Below, in pieces: positions 50,491-60,502 of a stretch of 64,000 nucleotides of DNA. The stretch's first letter is position 1. Each line of letters opens with the position of its first letter. Made by a program: the position numbers and the translations under genes. Origin of the DNA: Paenibacillus beijingensis. GTDB taxonomy: Bacteria > Bacillota > Bacilli > Paenibacillales > Paenibacillaceae. The stretch is from NCBI RefSeq assembly GCF_000961095.1, contig NZ_CP011058.1:3871501-3935500 (forward strand), given 5' to 3'. The notes under the pieces are model-generated. The model made no database searches, had not been told where the DNA came from, and was given only the letters and a program-made list of their open reading frames with translations.

Positions 50491-53154
50491 ATGTCTGAGA
50501 AACAAACGACAACGGAAATGCCGACGACATACGATCCGAAAGCGGCAGAACAAAAAGGCTACGATTACTGGATAGAAGGCGGCTACTTCAAAGCCGGTCA
50601 AAGACCGGATGCGAAGCCGTATACGATCGTCATTCCGCCTCCGAACGTGACGGGGATGCTTCATATCGGCCACGCGCTTGATTTTACGCTGCAGGATATT
50701 TTGATCCGCACGAAACGGATGCAGGGCTATGACGCCCTCTGGCTGCCGGGCGCCGACCACGCCGGCATTGCGACGCAAACAAAGGTGGAGCAGAAGCTGC
50801 GCGAGGAAGGATTGTCCCGCTACGACCTGGGCCGCGACAAGTTTTTGGAGCGGGTGTGGGAGTGGAAGGAAGTGTATGCCGGCACGATCCGCGAGCAGTG
50901 GGCGAAAATGGGCTTTTCTCTCGACTACAGCCGCGAGCGGTTTACGCTTGATGAAGGACTCTCGCGCGCGGTGCGCGAAGTGTTCGTCCGCCTGTACGAG
51001 AAAGGTCTCATTTACCGCGGCAAAAAAATTATTAACTGGGATCCGGCCGCGCGCACGGCGCTTTCCGATATCGAGGTTGAATATAAAGAAGTAAACGGCA
51101 ATCTGTACCACCTCCGCTATCCGCTTAAGGACGGCAGCGGTTACGTGACGGTCGCCACGACCCGTCCGGAGACAATGCTCGGCGATACCGCCGTCGCGGT
51201 TCATCCCGAAGACGAGCGCTACAAGCATCTCATCGGCCAAATGCTCGTGCTGCCGATTATCGGCCGCGAAATTCCGATCGTCGGCGACGAGTATGTCGAG
51301 AAGGACTTTGGATCCGGAGCGGTCAAAATTACGCCGGCCCACGATCCGAACGACTTCGAGGTCGGCCTGCGCCATGACCTGCCGCAAATTATTGTCATGG
51401 ACGAGAGCGGCATCATGAACGAGAACGCCGGCCCTTACAATGGAATGGACCGCGCGGACTGCCGCAAGGCGATTGTGAAGGATCTGCAGGAGAGCGGCGT
51501 TTGCATACAGATTGAAGAGCACGTCCATCAGGTCGGCCACAGCGAACGGAGCGGCGCGGTCGTCGAGCCGTACCTGTCTACGCAGTGGTTCGTTGCGATG
51601 AAACCGCTCGCGGATGCGGCCATTGCCGCGCAGAAGTCCGGCAAAGGCGTCAACTTCGTGCCGGACCGCTTCGAGAAAATTTATTTGCACTGGATCGAAA
51701 ACGTGCGCGACTGGTGCATCTCCCGCCAGCTGTGGTGGGGACACCGCATTCCGGCGTGGTACTGCGACAAGTGCGATTCGCTGCACGTTGCCCGCGAAGA
51801 TTTGGCCGAGTGCCCGTCCTGCGGCTCGGGCGAGCTGCGCCGCGACGAAGACGTGCTCGACACGTGGTTCAGCTCGGCGCTGTGGCCGTTCTCGACGCTC
51901 GGCTGGCCGGATGAGGACAGCGAAGATCTGAAACGCTACTATCCGACCGATGTACTCGTGACCGGATACGATATTATTTACTTCTGGGTTGCCCGGATGA
52001 TTTTCACGGCGCTTGAATTTACGGACCAAATCCCGTTCAAGGACGTGCTTATTCACGGTCTGGTGCGCGACGCCGAAGGCCGCAAAATGTCCAAGTCGCT
52101 CGGCAACGGCGTCGATCCGCTGGAAGTGATCGAGAAGTACGGCGCGGATGCGATGCGCTTTATGATTTCGACCAGCAGCACGCCGGGACAGGATTTGCGC
52201 TTCCGCTGGGAGAGGGTGGAGCAGGCCCGCAACTTCGCGAACAAAATTTGGAACGCGTCGCGTTTTGCGCTTATGAACCTGGAAGACGTCTCCTTCGCGG
52301 ATATCGATATCAGCGTGGAGCTTGGCACGGCGGACCGCTGGATTTTGCACCGGCTGAACGAAACGTCCCGCTCCGTCACGCGTCTGATCGATGCTTACGA
52401 ATTTGGGGAAACCGGCCGGTTGCTGTATAATTTCATCTGGGACGATCTATGCGACTGGTACATTGAATTCGCGAAGCTGAACCTGTACGGATCCGATCCG
52501 GCAGCCAAGCGCGCGACCCAATCGGTACTCGCTTACGTGCTGGATCGAACGCAGCGGCTCATCCATCCGTTCATGCCGTTCATCAGCGAGGAAATCTGGC
52601 AGCATCTGCCGCATGAAGGCGACACGATTACGCTGGCCCAGTGGCCGGCGTACGACGAGAAGCTGGAAGCGCCGGAAGCGGTGCGCGAGATGGAGCTGCT
52701 GATGGATATGATCCGCGCGGTGCGCAACATCCGGGCTGAAGTGAACGTGCCGATGAGCAAAAAGGTAGAGCTGTTGATCAAGCCTTCGGGCGAAGCGGAA
52801 GCTGCCATCCTGACGCGCAACGAAGAGTTCGTGAGCCGGTTCTGCGGCACGTCGGCCCTTACGGTCGATATCTCGCTTTCCGCTCCCGATAAAGCGATGA
52901 CGTCCGTCGTCTCCGGCGCCGAGCTGTACTTGCCGCTGGCGGGACTGATCGATATCGAGCAGGAAATCGCACGGCTTGAGAAAGAAAAAGCGACGCTGGA
53001 CGGCGAAGTGCTGCGCATCGAGAAGAAACTGGCGAACGCCGGCTTCGTATCGAAAGCGCCGGCCAAAGTCATTGAAGAAGAACGGGCCAAAATGGCCGAT
53101 TATGCCGATAAACGCGCCAAGGTGCTGGCTCGCATCGACGAGCTGCGCGGATAG
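50491..53154 (+). CDS. valS: valyl-tRNA synthetase
   Basis: 887 residues, class Ia. HIGH motif at about 57-60 (MLHIGHALDFTLQDI), KMSKS at about 531 (GRKMSKSLGNGVDPL), the CP1 editing domain between them (TTRPETMLGDTAVAVHP), an anticodon domain and the C-terminal coiled-coil arm of ValRS (IDIEQEIARLEKEKATLDGEV in outline, about 825-887). In-frame GTG 50476 and ATG 50482 are crowded by GTGAGG, so ATG 50491 is preferred. Controlled by the T-box leader. Confidence 0.97.
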   Translation: MSEKQTTTEMPTTYDPKAAEQKGYDYWIEGGYFKAGQRPDAKPYTIVIPPPNVTGMLHIGHALDFTLQDILIRTKRMQGYDALWLPGADHAGIATQTKVEQKLREEGLSRYDLGRDKFLERVWEWKEVYAGTIREQWAKMGFSLDYSRERFTLDEGLSRAVREVFVRLYEKGLIYRGKKIINWDPAARTALSDIEVEYKEVNGNLYHLRYPLKDGSGYVTVATTRPETMLGDTAVAVHPEDERYKHLIGQMLVLPIIGREIPIVGDEYVEKDFGSGAVKITPAHDPNDFEVGLRHDLPQIIVMDESGIMNENAGPYNGMDRADCRKAIVKDLQESGVCIQIEEHVHQVGHSERSGAVVEPYLSTQWFVAMKPLADAAIAAQKSGKGVNFVPDRFEKIYLHWIENVRDWCISRQLWWGHRIPAWYCDKCDSLHVAREDLAECPSCGSGELRRDEDVLDTWFSSALWPFSTLGWPDEDSEDLKRYYPTDVLVTGYDIIYFWVARMIFTALEFTDQIPFKDVLIHGLVRDAEGRKMSKSLGNGVDPLEVIEKYGADAMRFMISTSSTPGQDLRFRWERVEQARNFANKIWNASRFALMNLEDVSFADIDISVELGTADRWILHRLNETSRSVTRLIDAYEFGETGRLLYNFIWDDLCDWYIEFAKLNLYGSDPAAKRATQSVLAYVLDRTQRLIHPFMPFISEEIWQHLPHEGDTITLAQWPAYDEKLEAPEAVREMELLMDMIRAVRNIRAEVNVPMSKKVELLIKPSGEAEAAILTRNEEFVSRFCGTSALTVDISLSAPDKAMTSVVSGAELYLPLAGLIDIEQEIARLEKEKATLDGEVLRIEKKLANAGFVSKAPAKVIEEERAKMADYADKRAKVLARIDELRG

Positions 53155-53180
53155 CCGGCTTTAGGAAGAAGGAAGCAAAG

Positions 53181-54554
53181 GTGACGGAACGAAAGCAAGA
53201 GATTCTTGAACCGATGTCAAGCTACGAGGAAGCGCGGCAGTGGATTGAAGGGCTGGTGCCGTTCGGCATCCGGCCCGGTCTTGACCGGGTCAAGGAACTG
53301 ATGGAACGGCTCGGACACCCCGAGCGCCGGCTGAAGTTTATCCATGTCGCGGGCACGAACGGGAAAGGTTCCGTATGCGCCTATTTGACCTCGGTGCTGA
53401 TCAAATGCGGCTACGATACGGGGACGTTCACGTCCCCTTACATAACCAAATTTACGAACCGGTTCCAATATAACGGGCGGGATATCGAAGAAGAAACGCT
53501 GCTTATGCTGGCAAACCGGCTGAGGCCGCACGTGGAAGAAATCGCCGCGACCGAGCTCGGTTCTCCGACGATGTTCGAAGTGGCGACGGCGCTGGCGATT
53601 CTTTTTTATGCAACGGTCGCATACCCGGATTTCGTCGTGTTCGAAACCGGGCTCGGCGGCCGTCTCGATGTGACCAACATTGTGACGCCGGTTATTTCGA
53701 TCATTACGAATGTCGGGCACGACCATATGGATATTTTGGGCGACACGCTTGCCAAAGTCGCAGCGGAGAAAGCGGGCATTATCAAAAACGGCGTACCCGT
53801 CGTCTCCGCCGTAGCGCCGGGGGAAGCGCTGGACGTCATCAAGGCGAAAGCGGCCGCTTCCAAAAGCACGCTCTATCAGCTTGGGGAGCAGTTCCGCGAA
53901 CTGCCGCTGCAGGTAGCCGAAGACGGGCAGACGTTTACGTTCGAGGGGCCTTTCCGCACGGTTTCTCCGCTAAGCGTAACACTGAGCGGCGCGCATCAGC
54001 GAACGAACGCGGCCGTCGCCGTCATGGCGCTGGAAGTGCTGCGCCAGTATTACGCGCTGCTGATTGACGACGAGCATTTGATCGAAGGGCTGAAGAGCAC
54101 TGCTTGGCCCGGACGGCTCGAAATGGTGTCCAGGCAGCCGCGGATGCTGCTCGACGGGGCGCACAATCCCGAAGGAGCCGAGACGCTTGCGGCGGCGCTG
54201 CGCGACGTGTACCGCTACGAGCGGCTTTATATTATGATGGGAATGCTGGAGAACAAGAGTCATCGCGAGTCTCTCCGGCATATACTTCCAATAGTGGATA
54301 CTCTTATTCTGACCGAGCCCGATTTCCGCAAAGCAATGCCCGCAGGGCGGCTCGGAGAAATCGTCCGCGAGCTGCTGCAGGAGGCCGGGCGTCCCGTCGA
54401 AGTTATCGTGGAGCCCGACTGGACGGCCGCGCTTGACAACCTGCAGCGGATCACCGGGGACGCCGACCTTGCGGTCGTTACCGGAACATTATATTTGATA
54501 GCCGATGTCCGCGCCCGAGTGCTGGATCATTCGGATTCTGAAAAAGGTTGGTGA
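53181..54554 (+). CDS. folC: bifunctional folylpolyglutamate synthase / dihydrofolate synthase
   Basis: 457 residues of the Mur-ligase-like family, adding glutamate to folates. The P-loop is GTNGKGSVCAYL (about 58-69), the omega-loop region is TSPYITKFTNRF, VFETGLGGRLDVTN and ITNVGHDHMDILGDTLAKVAAEKAGI contain the metal ligands, and LDGAHNPEG is the C-domain Asp/His motif. GTG start after GAAGGAAGCAAAG. It follows valS closely, as in B. subtilis. Confidence 0.95.
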   Translation: MTERKQEILEPMSSYEEARQWIEGLVPFGIRPGLDRVKELMERLGHPERRLKFIHVAGTNGKGSVCAYLTSVLIKCGYDTGTFTSPYITKFTNRFQYNGRDIEEETLLMLANRLRPHVEEIAATELGSPTMFEVATALAILFYATVAYPDFVVFETGLGGRLDVTNIVTPVISIITNVGHDHMDILGDTLAKVAAEKAGIIKNGVPVVSAVAPGEALDVIKAKAAASKSTLYQLGEQFRELPLQVAEDGQTFTFEGPFRTVSPLSVTLSGAHQRTNAAVAVMALEVLRQYYALLIDDEHLIEGLKSTAWPGRLEMVSRQPRMLLDGAHNPEGAETLAAALRDVYRYERLYIMMGMLENKSHRESLRHILPIVDTLILTEPDFRKAMPAGRLGEIVRELLQEAGRPVEVIVEPDWTAALDNLQRITGDADLAVVTGTLYLIADVRARVLDHSDSEKGW

Positions 54555-54563
54555 ACCGTCATC

Positions 54564-55958
54564 GTGAGTACAGCAGAACATGTTCATTTCATCGGCATCG
54601 GCGGTTACGGCATGAGCGCCATTGCGCGCGTCATGCTCGAAATGGGATATAAAGTAAGCGGCTCCGACGTTACCCGGCAGGAGCTGACCGAGAAGCTCGC
54701 CAAGAAAGGGGCGGCCGTATATATCGGGCATGACGCGAGGCATGTGGCCGGCGCCGATCTGGTCGTCTATTCGACCGCTCTTTCCCGGGACAATGTGGAG
54801 CGCAAGGCGGCGGAGAGCCTCAATATTCCGGTGCTTCACCGCTCGCAAATGCTTGCGCGGCTGATGAACGCGGGCAAAGGCATCGCGGTGGCCGGCGCGC
54901 ACGGCAAAACGACGACTTCGTCGATGATTGCGCTCGTCATGGAAACGTGCGGCGCCGACCCCACCTACATTATCGGCGGCGAAATCGTCAATGTGGGAAC
55001 GAACGCCAAGGCGGGCAAAGGCGAATTTGTCGTCGCCGAGGCGGACGAAAGCGACGGCTCCTTCCTGCACTATCATCCGGCACTGGCGGTCGTGACCAAC
55101 ATCGAGCCGGACCATCTGGAAAATTACGGCGGCAACTTCGACAACTTGAAGAAGGCGTATGTCCAGTTTCTGTCTCAGGTGAAGGAGGACGGCAAAGCGA
55201 TCGTTTGCGCCGACGACGAAAACATCGTGGAGCTGCTTCCCGCGCTGACCGCATCGCAGCCGAAGGAACGAATCATTACGTACGCCATTGACGGTGAGGC
55301 CGACTACAAGGCGGACAACATCGTCCTTGGCGACCGCAAGCTGTCGTTTACGATGTCGCACGGCGGCACGGAGCTCGGCACGGTCGAATTGTCCGTTCCG
55401 GGACGCCACAATGTATACAATGCGATGGCGACGATCATCACCTGTATGGAAGCGGGGTTGACGTTTGCAAGCATCGCGGCCGCCATCAGCGAATTTATCG
55501 GCGCCAAACGCCGTTTTCAAGTGATGGGCGAAGTGAACGATATTCTGATCATTGACGATTACGCTCACCATCCGACGGAAATCCGCGCGACGATCAGTGC
55601 GGCCAAGGCGACGGGGAAGCGGATTGTCGCGGTGTTTCAGCCGCAGCGCTACACGCGCACTTTTTTCCTGCTTGAGCAGTTTAGCCGTGCGTTTCCGGAA
55701 GCCGATGAAGTGATCATAACCGATATTTATTCGCCGGCCGGAGAAAAGCAGATTGAAGGCGTAAACTCGAGCAAGCTGGTGGAGATGATTCGCAGCAACA
55801 GCAACCCGAATACGACCTACGTGCCTTCCAAGGAAGAAGTCCAATCCTACCTTTCGCAGCGCGTGCAGCCCGGCGATCTTGTGCTGACGATGGGCGCGGG
55901 AGATATTTGGAAAGCGGCCGACGGGCTGGCCAAACAGCTGAAGGACGGGCTGCAGTAA
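54564..55958 (+). CDS. murC: UDP-N-acetylmuramate--L-alanine ligase
   Basis: 464 residues, first amino-acid addition in peptidoglycan precursor synthesis. HFIGIGGYGMSAIARVML (about 5-22) is the MurC nucleotide-binding start; the P-loop is GAHGKTTTSSM (about 110-120). EADESDGSFL, NIEPDHLENYG and DDYAHHPTEI (about 331-340) are diagnostic. GTG start. It lies nine bases after folC where B. subtilis has comC; murC is elsewhere there. A terminator follows. Confidence 0.95.
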   Translation: MSTAEHVHFIGIGGYGMSAIARVMLEMGYKVSGSDVTRQELTEKLAKKGAAVYIGHDARHVAGADLVVYSTALSRDNVERKAAESLNIPVLHRSQMLARLMNAGKGIAVAGAHGKTTTSSMIALVMETCGADPTYIIGGEIVNVGTNAKAGKGEFVVAEADESDGSFLHYHPALAVVTNIEPDHLENYGGNFDNLKKAYVQFLSQVKEDGKAIVCADDENIVELLPALTASQPKERIITYAIDGEADYKADNIVLGDRKLSFTMSHGGTELGTVELSVPGRHNVYNAMATIITCMEAGLTFASIAAAISEFIGAKRRFQVMGEVNDILIIDDYAHHPTEIRATISAAKATGKRIVAVFQPQRYTRTFFLLEQFSRAFPEADEVIITDIYSPAGEKQIEGVNSSKLVEMIRSNSNPNTTYVPSKEEVQSYLSQRVQPGDLVLTMGAGDIWKAADGLAKQLKDGLQ

Positions 55959-55977
55959 CGTTCAGGAAAAGCAACAT

Positions 55978-56016
55978 AAAGAGGCGATCCGCTTTCGCAG
56001 CGGGCCGCCTCTTTTT
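55978..56016 (+). terminator. terminator of valS-folC-murC
   Basis: AAAGAGGCG (55978-55986) pairs with CGCCTCTTT (56006-56014) over an inner CCGCT/AGCGG stem, ending in T5. Confidence 0.85.
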
Positions 56017-56081
56017 GCGCATAACTCTCTCAACCGGTTCATAGAGTAGCAATAGAAGAACCGGACAAGGAGAGATAATGA

Positions 56082-57650
56082 ATGAATCCGAAAGCGCGCA
56101 TAACATACCGTTTCGATCAGACCGGCAAACTAGCTCCCTCCCCGGTGCCTTCCCGCTCGCCCGGCGCCTTGGAAACGGACCGGCCGGAGGCAAAGAGCAG
56201 TGAGTATACGGACAAAAGGCGGGTTAATGCGTCGAATGATAATAAAGGGACCGAAAATACGCTTTACCGGGAACCGCTTGAATTTACAACCGAATTCGTG
56301 CCGTGGGAGAGCCCGTTCCAGGATGATGTGAAGGCGCTGGAGCAGCTGATCCGCGACATGGAAAATGCTCCCGAGGATAAGGGGAAGGGACTGTCCGGAA
56401 ACGTCATTCCGGACACAAGCATTAAGCCGGACGCAGGTGCCCGGCCGGAGCTCAGTTCCAAGTCTCAATCGCGCGGAGGACCTCATTCAGGCGCAAATCC
56501 GCAATCACCCTCGGAAGTGACCCGGAATATGGGCGGGTTTGATTCCGCCGAACATTACCCTTATTTTGACGTGTACTCCAACGGGTTTGAGCGTGAAGCG
56601 CCTTATGAGGCGGAGCATTCGCTGTTTACAGGGCCGATTATCGAGCTTGATGATGAGTATGAGGCTCTGCATGATAGAAAAAAGCTTTTTTTCGCCTCCG
56701 CTCGTCTAAAAGGACGCCAAGACATTCCGCCCAAATTCAGCGGCGCCCATCCGGGCAAAGGACCTTCGTGGCTGAAAGTGATCGCAACCGTAGCCGGAGC
56801 GCTTGCGACCGGAGCGCTGTTTGGCTATATGGCGCTGGCGATGTTCGCCGGGGAAGACGTCCTGCCGGACGGCGCCGCCGGCAACGCTCCGGCAGCGCAG
56901 AGCGATGCCGGGCGTCCCCCGGCCCAAGCAAACGGCGGCAGCGCTGATGGAACGGCGGGGGGAGAGGCGGCCGCAAACACGCCGGACAAAGCGGCGGGAC
57001 AAGACGGCGCTGCGGCGCAGAAGAACGTGAAGGTGGACGGACAAATATACCAGCTGCTTCAATATGGTGTATTTAGAACGAGCGAGAGTGCCGATGAAGC
57101 GGCCGAACAGCTGCGTTCCAAAGGCTTCGCCGCCTCCGCTGTTTCCATGGACGGAGGGTATCGCGTCTATGCGGGCGTGGCCGGCGATCGCGATGGAGCG
57201 CTGGCGCTTGCCGGACAGCTTCCGGGTGTGGAAGTGTATATCAAGGAAGTGGAAGTCCAGCCGCTGTCATCGATAAGCTATCGCGGAGATGCTGCAGCGT
57301 TCAATGACTTTGCGCTGGCGACGAATCGTCTGATCCGCGCGCTCAGCGATTTGTCGCAGGCCCAGCTCATGCAGGATCAGCCGTCGGCGGTTTCCGAGGC
57401 GGCCACACAGGCGTGGACCGAGCTTCACCGGAAGTGGACGACGCAGCTCGCTCCGGTCCGCAAAGGCGTTGCCGCAGAAGCGGCGGTCGCGGCCGTCGAT
57501 AAGCTGGCTCAAGCGGTCAACAGCGCCGCCGTTTCGATGGACAGCTATAACAAGAAGCCTTCCCGCGCGTCGATGTGGACGCTTCAGGGGGCGCTTATGG
57601 ACGCTTTGTTCGCCGAGAAAGAGCTGTTCGGACTTATTCGCGCATTGTAA
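56082..57650 (+). CDS. spoIIB: SpoIIB-like SPOR-domain protein
   Basis: 522 residues. The N-terminal 225 are polar and low in complexity, a single membrane helix lies at about 230-252 (WLKVIATVAGALATGALFGYMALAM in outline), then an Ala/Gly/Asp-rich linker and a SPOR-like peptidoglycan-binding domain at about 315-395 (YQLLQYGVFRTSESADEAAEQL, then VYAGVAGDRDGA), followed by a helical tail. The place between folC/murC and maf matches spoIIB, which helps septal wall thinning at engulfment. Sequence similarity outside the SPOR domain is not something I can claim. Confidence 0.75.
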   Translation: MNPKARITYRFDQTGKLAPSPVPSRSPGALETDRPEAKSSEYTDKRRVNASNDNKGTENTLYREPLEFTTEFVPWESPFQDDVKALEQLIRDMENAPEDKGKGLSGNVIPDTSIKPDAGARPELSSKSQSRGGPHSGANPQSPSEVTRNMGGFDSAEHYPYFDVYSNGFEREAPYEAEHSLFTGPIIELDDEYEALHDRKKLFFASARLKGRQDIPPKFSGAHPGKGPSWLKVIATVAGALATGALFGYMALAMFAGEDVLPDGAAGNAPAAQSDAGRPPAQANGGSADGTAGGEAAANTPDKAAGQDGAAAQKNVKVDGQIYQLLQYGVFRTSESADEAAEQLRSKGFAASAVSMDGGYRVYAGVAGDRDGALALAGQLPGVEVYIKEVEVQPLSSISYRGDAAAFNDFALATNRLIRALSDLSQAQLMQDQPSAVSEAATQAWTELHRKWTTQLAPVRKGVAAEAAVAAVDKLAQAVNSAAVSMDSYNKKPSRASMWTLQGALMDALFAEKELFGLIRAL

Positions 57651-57673
57651 GGCCGCATTTGATCGCGTATAAT
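57645..57673 (+). promoter_or_regulatory. SigA promoter before the DUF4321 gene
   Basis: TTGTAA (57645-57650), 17-base spacer, TATAAT (57668-57673). The -35 overlaps the stop codon of spoIIB. Confidence 0.55.
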
Positions 57674-57711
57674 AGACGATGATGTCAATACATGGCGAGA
57701 GGCGTTGAAAG

Positions 57712-57954
57712 ATGAAGAAAAACGGCTGGATTCTCCTGTTATTCATCATACTCGGTCTTGTAACGGGATCGCTTGTGTCCACATGGTTCAAGACCGTCCA
57801 GGGGTTGTCTTTCCTGTCGAAGTCCATACCGCTTACGTGGTCTCCTGCCGCCGATTTGCACGTCGTCAGCTACGATTTGACTTTTCAAGTGGACCTGAGT
57901 CTGTTCAGCATTGCCGGGCTGCTGCTTGCGCTGTGGCTGTACCGGAAAATGTAG
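57712..57954 (+). CDS. small membrane protein, DUF4321
   Basis: 80 residues with two membrane helices (about 6-26 and 60-77) and a short outer loop containing LTWSPAADLHVVSYDLTFQ. It matches the small DUF4321 proteins found next to maf in Bacillota; their function is unknown. GAGAGGCG lies about nine bases before ATG. It may be first in a transcript leading into maf, radC and mreB. Confidence 0.75.
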   Translation: MKKNGWILLLFIILGLVTGSLVSTWFKTVQGLSFLSKSIPLTWSPAADLHVVSYDLTFQVDLSLFSIAGLLLALWLYRKM

Positions 57955-58008
57955 CATCGACCGAAAAAATAGGCATCCCGCATCATATCAAGGAGTGCGA
58001 TACGTAAG

Positions 58009-58629
58009 ATGACTTCTGAACCGAACATACCGAGCCGGCTCGTGCTGGCTTCTTCTTCTCCGCGCCGGCAGGAACTGGTTGCATCTTTGGGCCTTTCCCT
58101 GCCGGTTCATATTTTGCCGACGGATACGGACGAATCCGTTCCGTCCGGATGGACGCCGGCGCAAATTGTCGAGCGGCTCAGCCTGCGCAAAGCGCGGGCT
58201 GCGGCGCGTCTCCTGGCCGCAGCGGGCGATAGCGTGCCTTCTCTTGTGCTGGGAGCCGATACAATCGTCGTGCTGGACGGGGATGTGCTGGGCAAACCGG
58301 CAAACCGTGCGGATGCCGTGCAGACGCTTCGACGTCTGCAGGGCAGATCGCACAAGGTTTATTCCGGAATGACGCTGATCGGCACGCATACGGGAGCGGA
58401 GATAAGCGCGCACCGAATGACGCGCGTTACGATGAAGCCGCTTGATCATGAAACGATTGAACGCTACGTCGCCACCGGAGAGCCGCTTGACAAAGCGGGC
58501 TCCTACGGCATTCAAGGACTCGGCGCGACGCTGGTTTCCGGCATTGAAGGCTGTTACTTCAATGTGGTCGGACTGCCGCTGTCGCTGCTGTCGGACATGC
58601 TGGCCGAGCAAGGCGTTCCCGTTCTTTAG
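58009..58629 (+). CDS. maf: Maf-family nucleoside triphosphate pyrophosphatase
   Basis: 206 residues, hydrolysing dTTP/UTP or modified nucleotides to the monophosphate. LVLASSSPRRQELV (about 11-24) is the family start; LGADTIVVLDGDVLGKP, the TGEPLDKAGSYGIQGLGATLV segment and YFNVVGLPL follow. The catalytic Asp is in GADT. AAGGAGTGCG precedes ATG. The neighbourhood spoIIB-maf-radC-mreB is conserved with B. subtilis. Confidence 0.94.
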   Translation: MTSEPNIPSRLVLASSSPRRQELVASLGLSLPVHILPTDTDESVPSGWTPAQIVERLSLRKARAAARLLAAAGDSVPSLVLGADTIVVLDGDVLGKPANRADAVQTLRRLQGRSHKVYSGMTLIGTHTGAEISAHRMTRVTMKPLDHETIERYVATGEPLDKAGSYGIQGLGATLVSGIEGCYFNVVGLPLSLLSDMLAEQGVPVL

Positions 58630-58672
58630 ACGCGGTAGCGTTTCTACTATTGGCAGGAGAGGCGGAAAAGAG

Positions 58673-59359
58673 ATGCAGGAGTCTTACCGATTGCGCGATG
58701 TCCCTGAGGAAGAGCGTCCCAGAGAACGGATGATGAGGCATGGGGCCGAGGCGCTCAGCCATGCCGAGCTGCTGGCGATCTTGCTGCGTACCGGTACGCA
58801 GCGGGAGTCGGCGGTTCATTTGGCGGGGCGGGTTCTGAAAGAATGCGGCAGTATACGAAATTTGGTTGATATGGGCATTCAGGAACTGACGACGATTCGC
58901 GGGATCGGTCCTGCCAAAGCGCTGCAGATCCGGGCCGGCATCGAGCTCGGGCGCAGGCTGGCGCGCAGCCGTCCCATCGATATTGTCACGGTCCGCAGTC
59001 CGCACGATGCGGCCGATTATATTATGGAAGAGCTGCGGTACTTAAAAAAAGAACATTTTGTCTGCTTGTTCCTCAATACAAAAAATCATATTATCGGCCG
59101 TGAAACGCTGTCGGTCGGCACGCTTAACGCTTCGCTCGTACACCCGCGCGAAGTGTTCCGCTCCGCCGTCAAGCATAGCTGCGCGTCTATCATCTGCGCG
59201 CACAATCATCCGAGCGGCGACCCGACTCCGAGCCCGGAAGATGTAACGCTTACACGGCGTCTTGCGGAAGCCGGAGAGCTGATGGGCATTGACGTGCTGG
59301 ATCATATTGTCATCGGCGACGGACGATATATTAGTTTGAAGGAACAAGGCCTGATGTAA
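58673..59359 (+). CDS. radC: RadC-family JAMM protein
   Basis: 228 residues. A helix-hairpin-helix DNA-binding part (IRGIGPAKALQIRAGIELGRRL) precedes the JAMM metalloenzyme-like domain with HNHPSGDPTPSPED (His-x-His...Asp at about 176-189). The exact activity is unsettled; older DNA-repair claims do not hold for the E. coli protein. The open frame extends to 58442 inside maf, but ATG 58673 follows AGGAGAGGCGG and fits the usual N-terminus (RLRDVPEEERPRERM). Confidence 0.93.
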   Translation: MQESYRLRDVPEEERPRERMMRHGAEALSHAELLAILLRTGTQRESAVHLAGRVLKECGSIRNLVDMGIQELTTIRGIGPAKALQIRAGIELGRRLARSRPIDIVTVRSPHDAADYIMEELRYLKKEHFVCLFLNTKNHIIGRETLSVGTLNASLVHPREVFRSAVKHSCASIICAHNHPSGDPTPSPEDVTLTRRLAEAGELMGIDVLDHIVIGDGRYISLKEQGLM

Positions 59360-59365
59360 TATAAT
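59336..59365 (+). promoter_or_regulatory. probable SigA promoter of mreB
   Basis: TTGAAG (59336-59341), 18-base spacer, TATAAT (59360-59365), straddling the radC stop codon. The start is near 59372, 30 bases before the mreB ATG. Confidence 0.5.
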
Positions 59366-59401
59366 AAGATGGATTGTCGCAATTAAGAAGGGAGTATTCA
59401 C

Positions 59402-60430
59402 ATGTTTGGTGGTTTTTCGAAAGATTTGGGAATTGACCTGGGTACCGCAAATACCCTTGTATATGTAAGAGGCAAAGGCATAGCTGTCAGGGAGCCGTCG
59501 GTGGTGGCCCTGCGTACCGATACAAAGACAATTGAAGCGGTCGGCGAGCACGCCAAGAAGATGATTGGGCGCACACCAGGCAACATCCGCGCCGTCAGGC
59601 CGATGAAAGACGGCGTAATCGCGGATTTCGAAACGACCGCCACCATGATTAAATATTTTATCCGACAGGCGCAGAAGCAGCGTTCGCTGTTCCCGCGCCA
59701 TCCTAATGTTATGGTATGTGTGCCGTCGGGCATTACGGCCGTGGAGAAAAGAGCGGTCGAGGACGCTACGAAGCAGGCCGGCGCCCGCGAAGCGTATACG
59801 ATCGAGGAGCCGTTTGCGGCGGCGATCGGAGCGGACCTCCCCGTATGGGAGCCGACGGGAAGCATGGTCGTCGATATCGGCGGCGGCACGACGGAAGTGG
59901 CCGTTATTTCGCTCGGCGGAATTGTTACGAGCCGCTCGATCCGCATTGCCGGCGACGAAATGGACGAAGCGATTATCCAGTACATTAAACGTCTGTACAA
60001 CTTGATGATCGGGGAGCGGACGAGCGAGCAGCTGAAGATGGAGATCGGTTCGGCAATGCCGCTGGAGACGCCGGAGCAGATTGAAATCCGCGGCCGCGAC
60101 CTCGTAACGGGACTGCCGAAAACGCTCTCCATCACCTCCGATGAAATTGCCGAAGCGCTGACCGATACGGTGCATGCGATCGTCGACGCCGTCAAAGTAA
60201 CACTGGAGAAATGTCCGCCGGAGCTGTCGGCCGACATTATGGACCGCGGCATCGTGCTGACCGGCGGCGGAGCGCTGCTTCGCAATCTGGACAAGCTGCT
60301 TGCGCGTGAGACGGGAATGCCCGTCATCGTAGCGGAGAACCCGCTCGACTGTGTGGCGATCGGAACCGGACGGGCGCTGGAAAACATTCATCTGTTCAAA
60401 AACAAGGGCGTTTCCCGCTCCAGAAGATAA
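59402..60430 (+). CDS. mreB: rod shape-determining protein MreB
   Basis: 342 residues, bacterial actin that guides lateral wall synthesis. GIDLGTANTLVYV (about 10-22) is phosphate loop 1, VVDIGGGTTEVAVISLGGIV is phosphate loop 2, GIVLTGGGALLRNLDKLL is the adenosine motif. FGGFSKDLG at the N-terminus is the membrane-binding type. GAAGGGAG precedes ATG. First of the mre-min cluster. Confidence 0.97.
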   Translation: MFGGFSKDLGIDLGTANTLVYVRGKGIAVREPSVVALRTDTKTIEAVGEHAKKMIGRTPGNIRAVRPMKDGVIADFETTATMIKYFIRQAQKQRSLFPRHPNVMVCVPSGITAVEKRAVEDATKQAGAREAYTIEEPFAAAIGADLPVWEPTGSMVVDIGGGTTEVAVISLGGIVTSRSIRIAGDEMDEAIIQYIKRLYNLMIGERTSEQLKMEIGSAMPLETPEQIEIRGRDLVTGLPKTLSITSDEIAEALTDTVHAIVDAVKVTLEKCPPELSADIMDRGIVLTGGGALLRNLDKLLARETGMPVIVAENPLDCVAIGTGRALENIHLFKNKGVSRSRR

Positions 60431-60502
60431 GGAAACGGGCACGCTCCCCATTCCGGAGCGGCGAGAAGCAGGTAAGCAAGCAATAATGGGCGGGTGATCG
60501 AA

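Noticed and set aside
50467..52350. 627-codon minus-strand open frame opposite valS
   Set aside because: High GC at third positions of valS leaves the opposite strand open; His/Arg/Ala-rich product with no motif.
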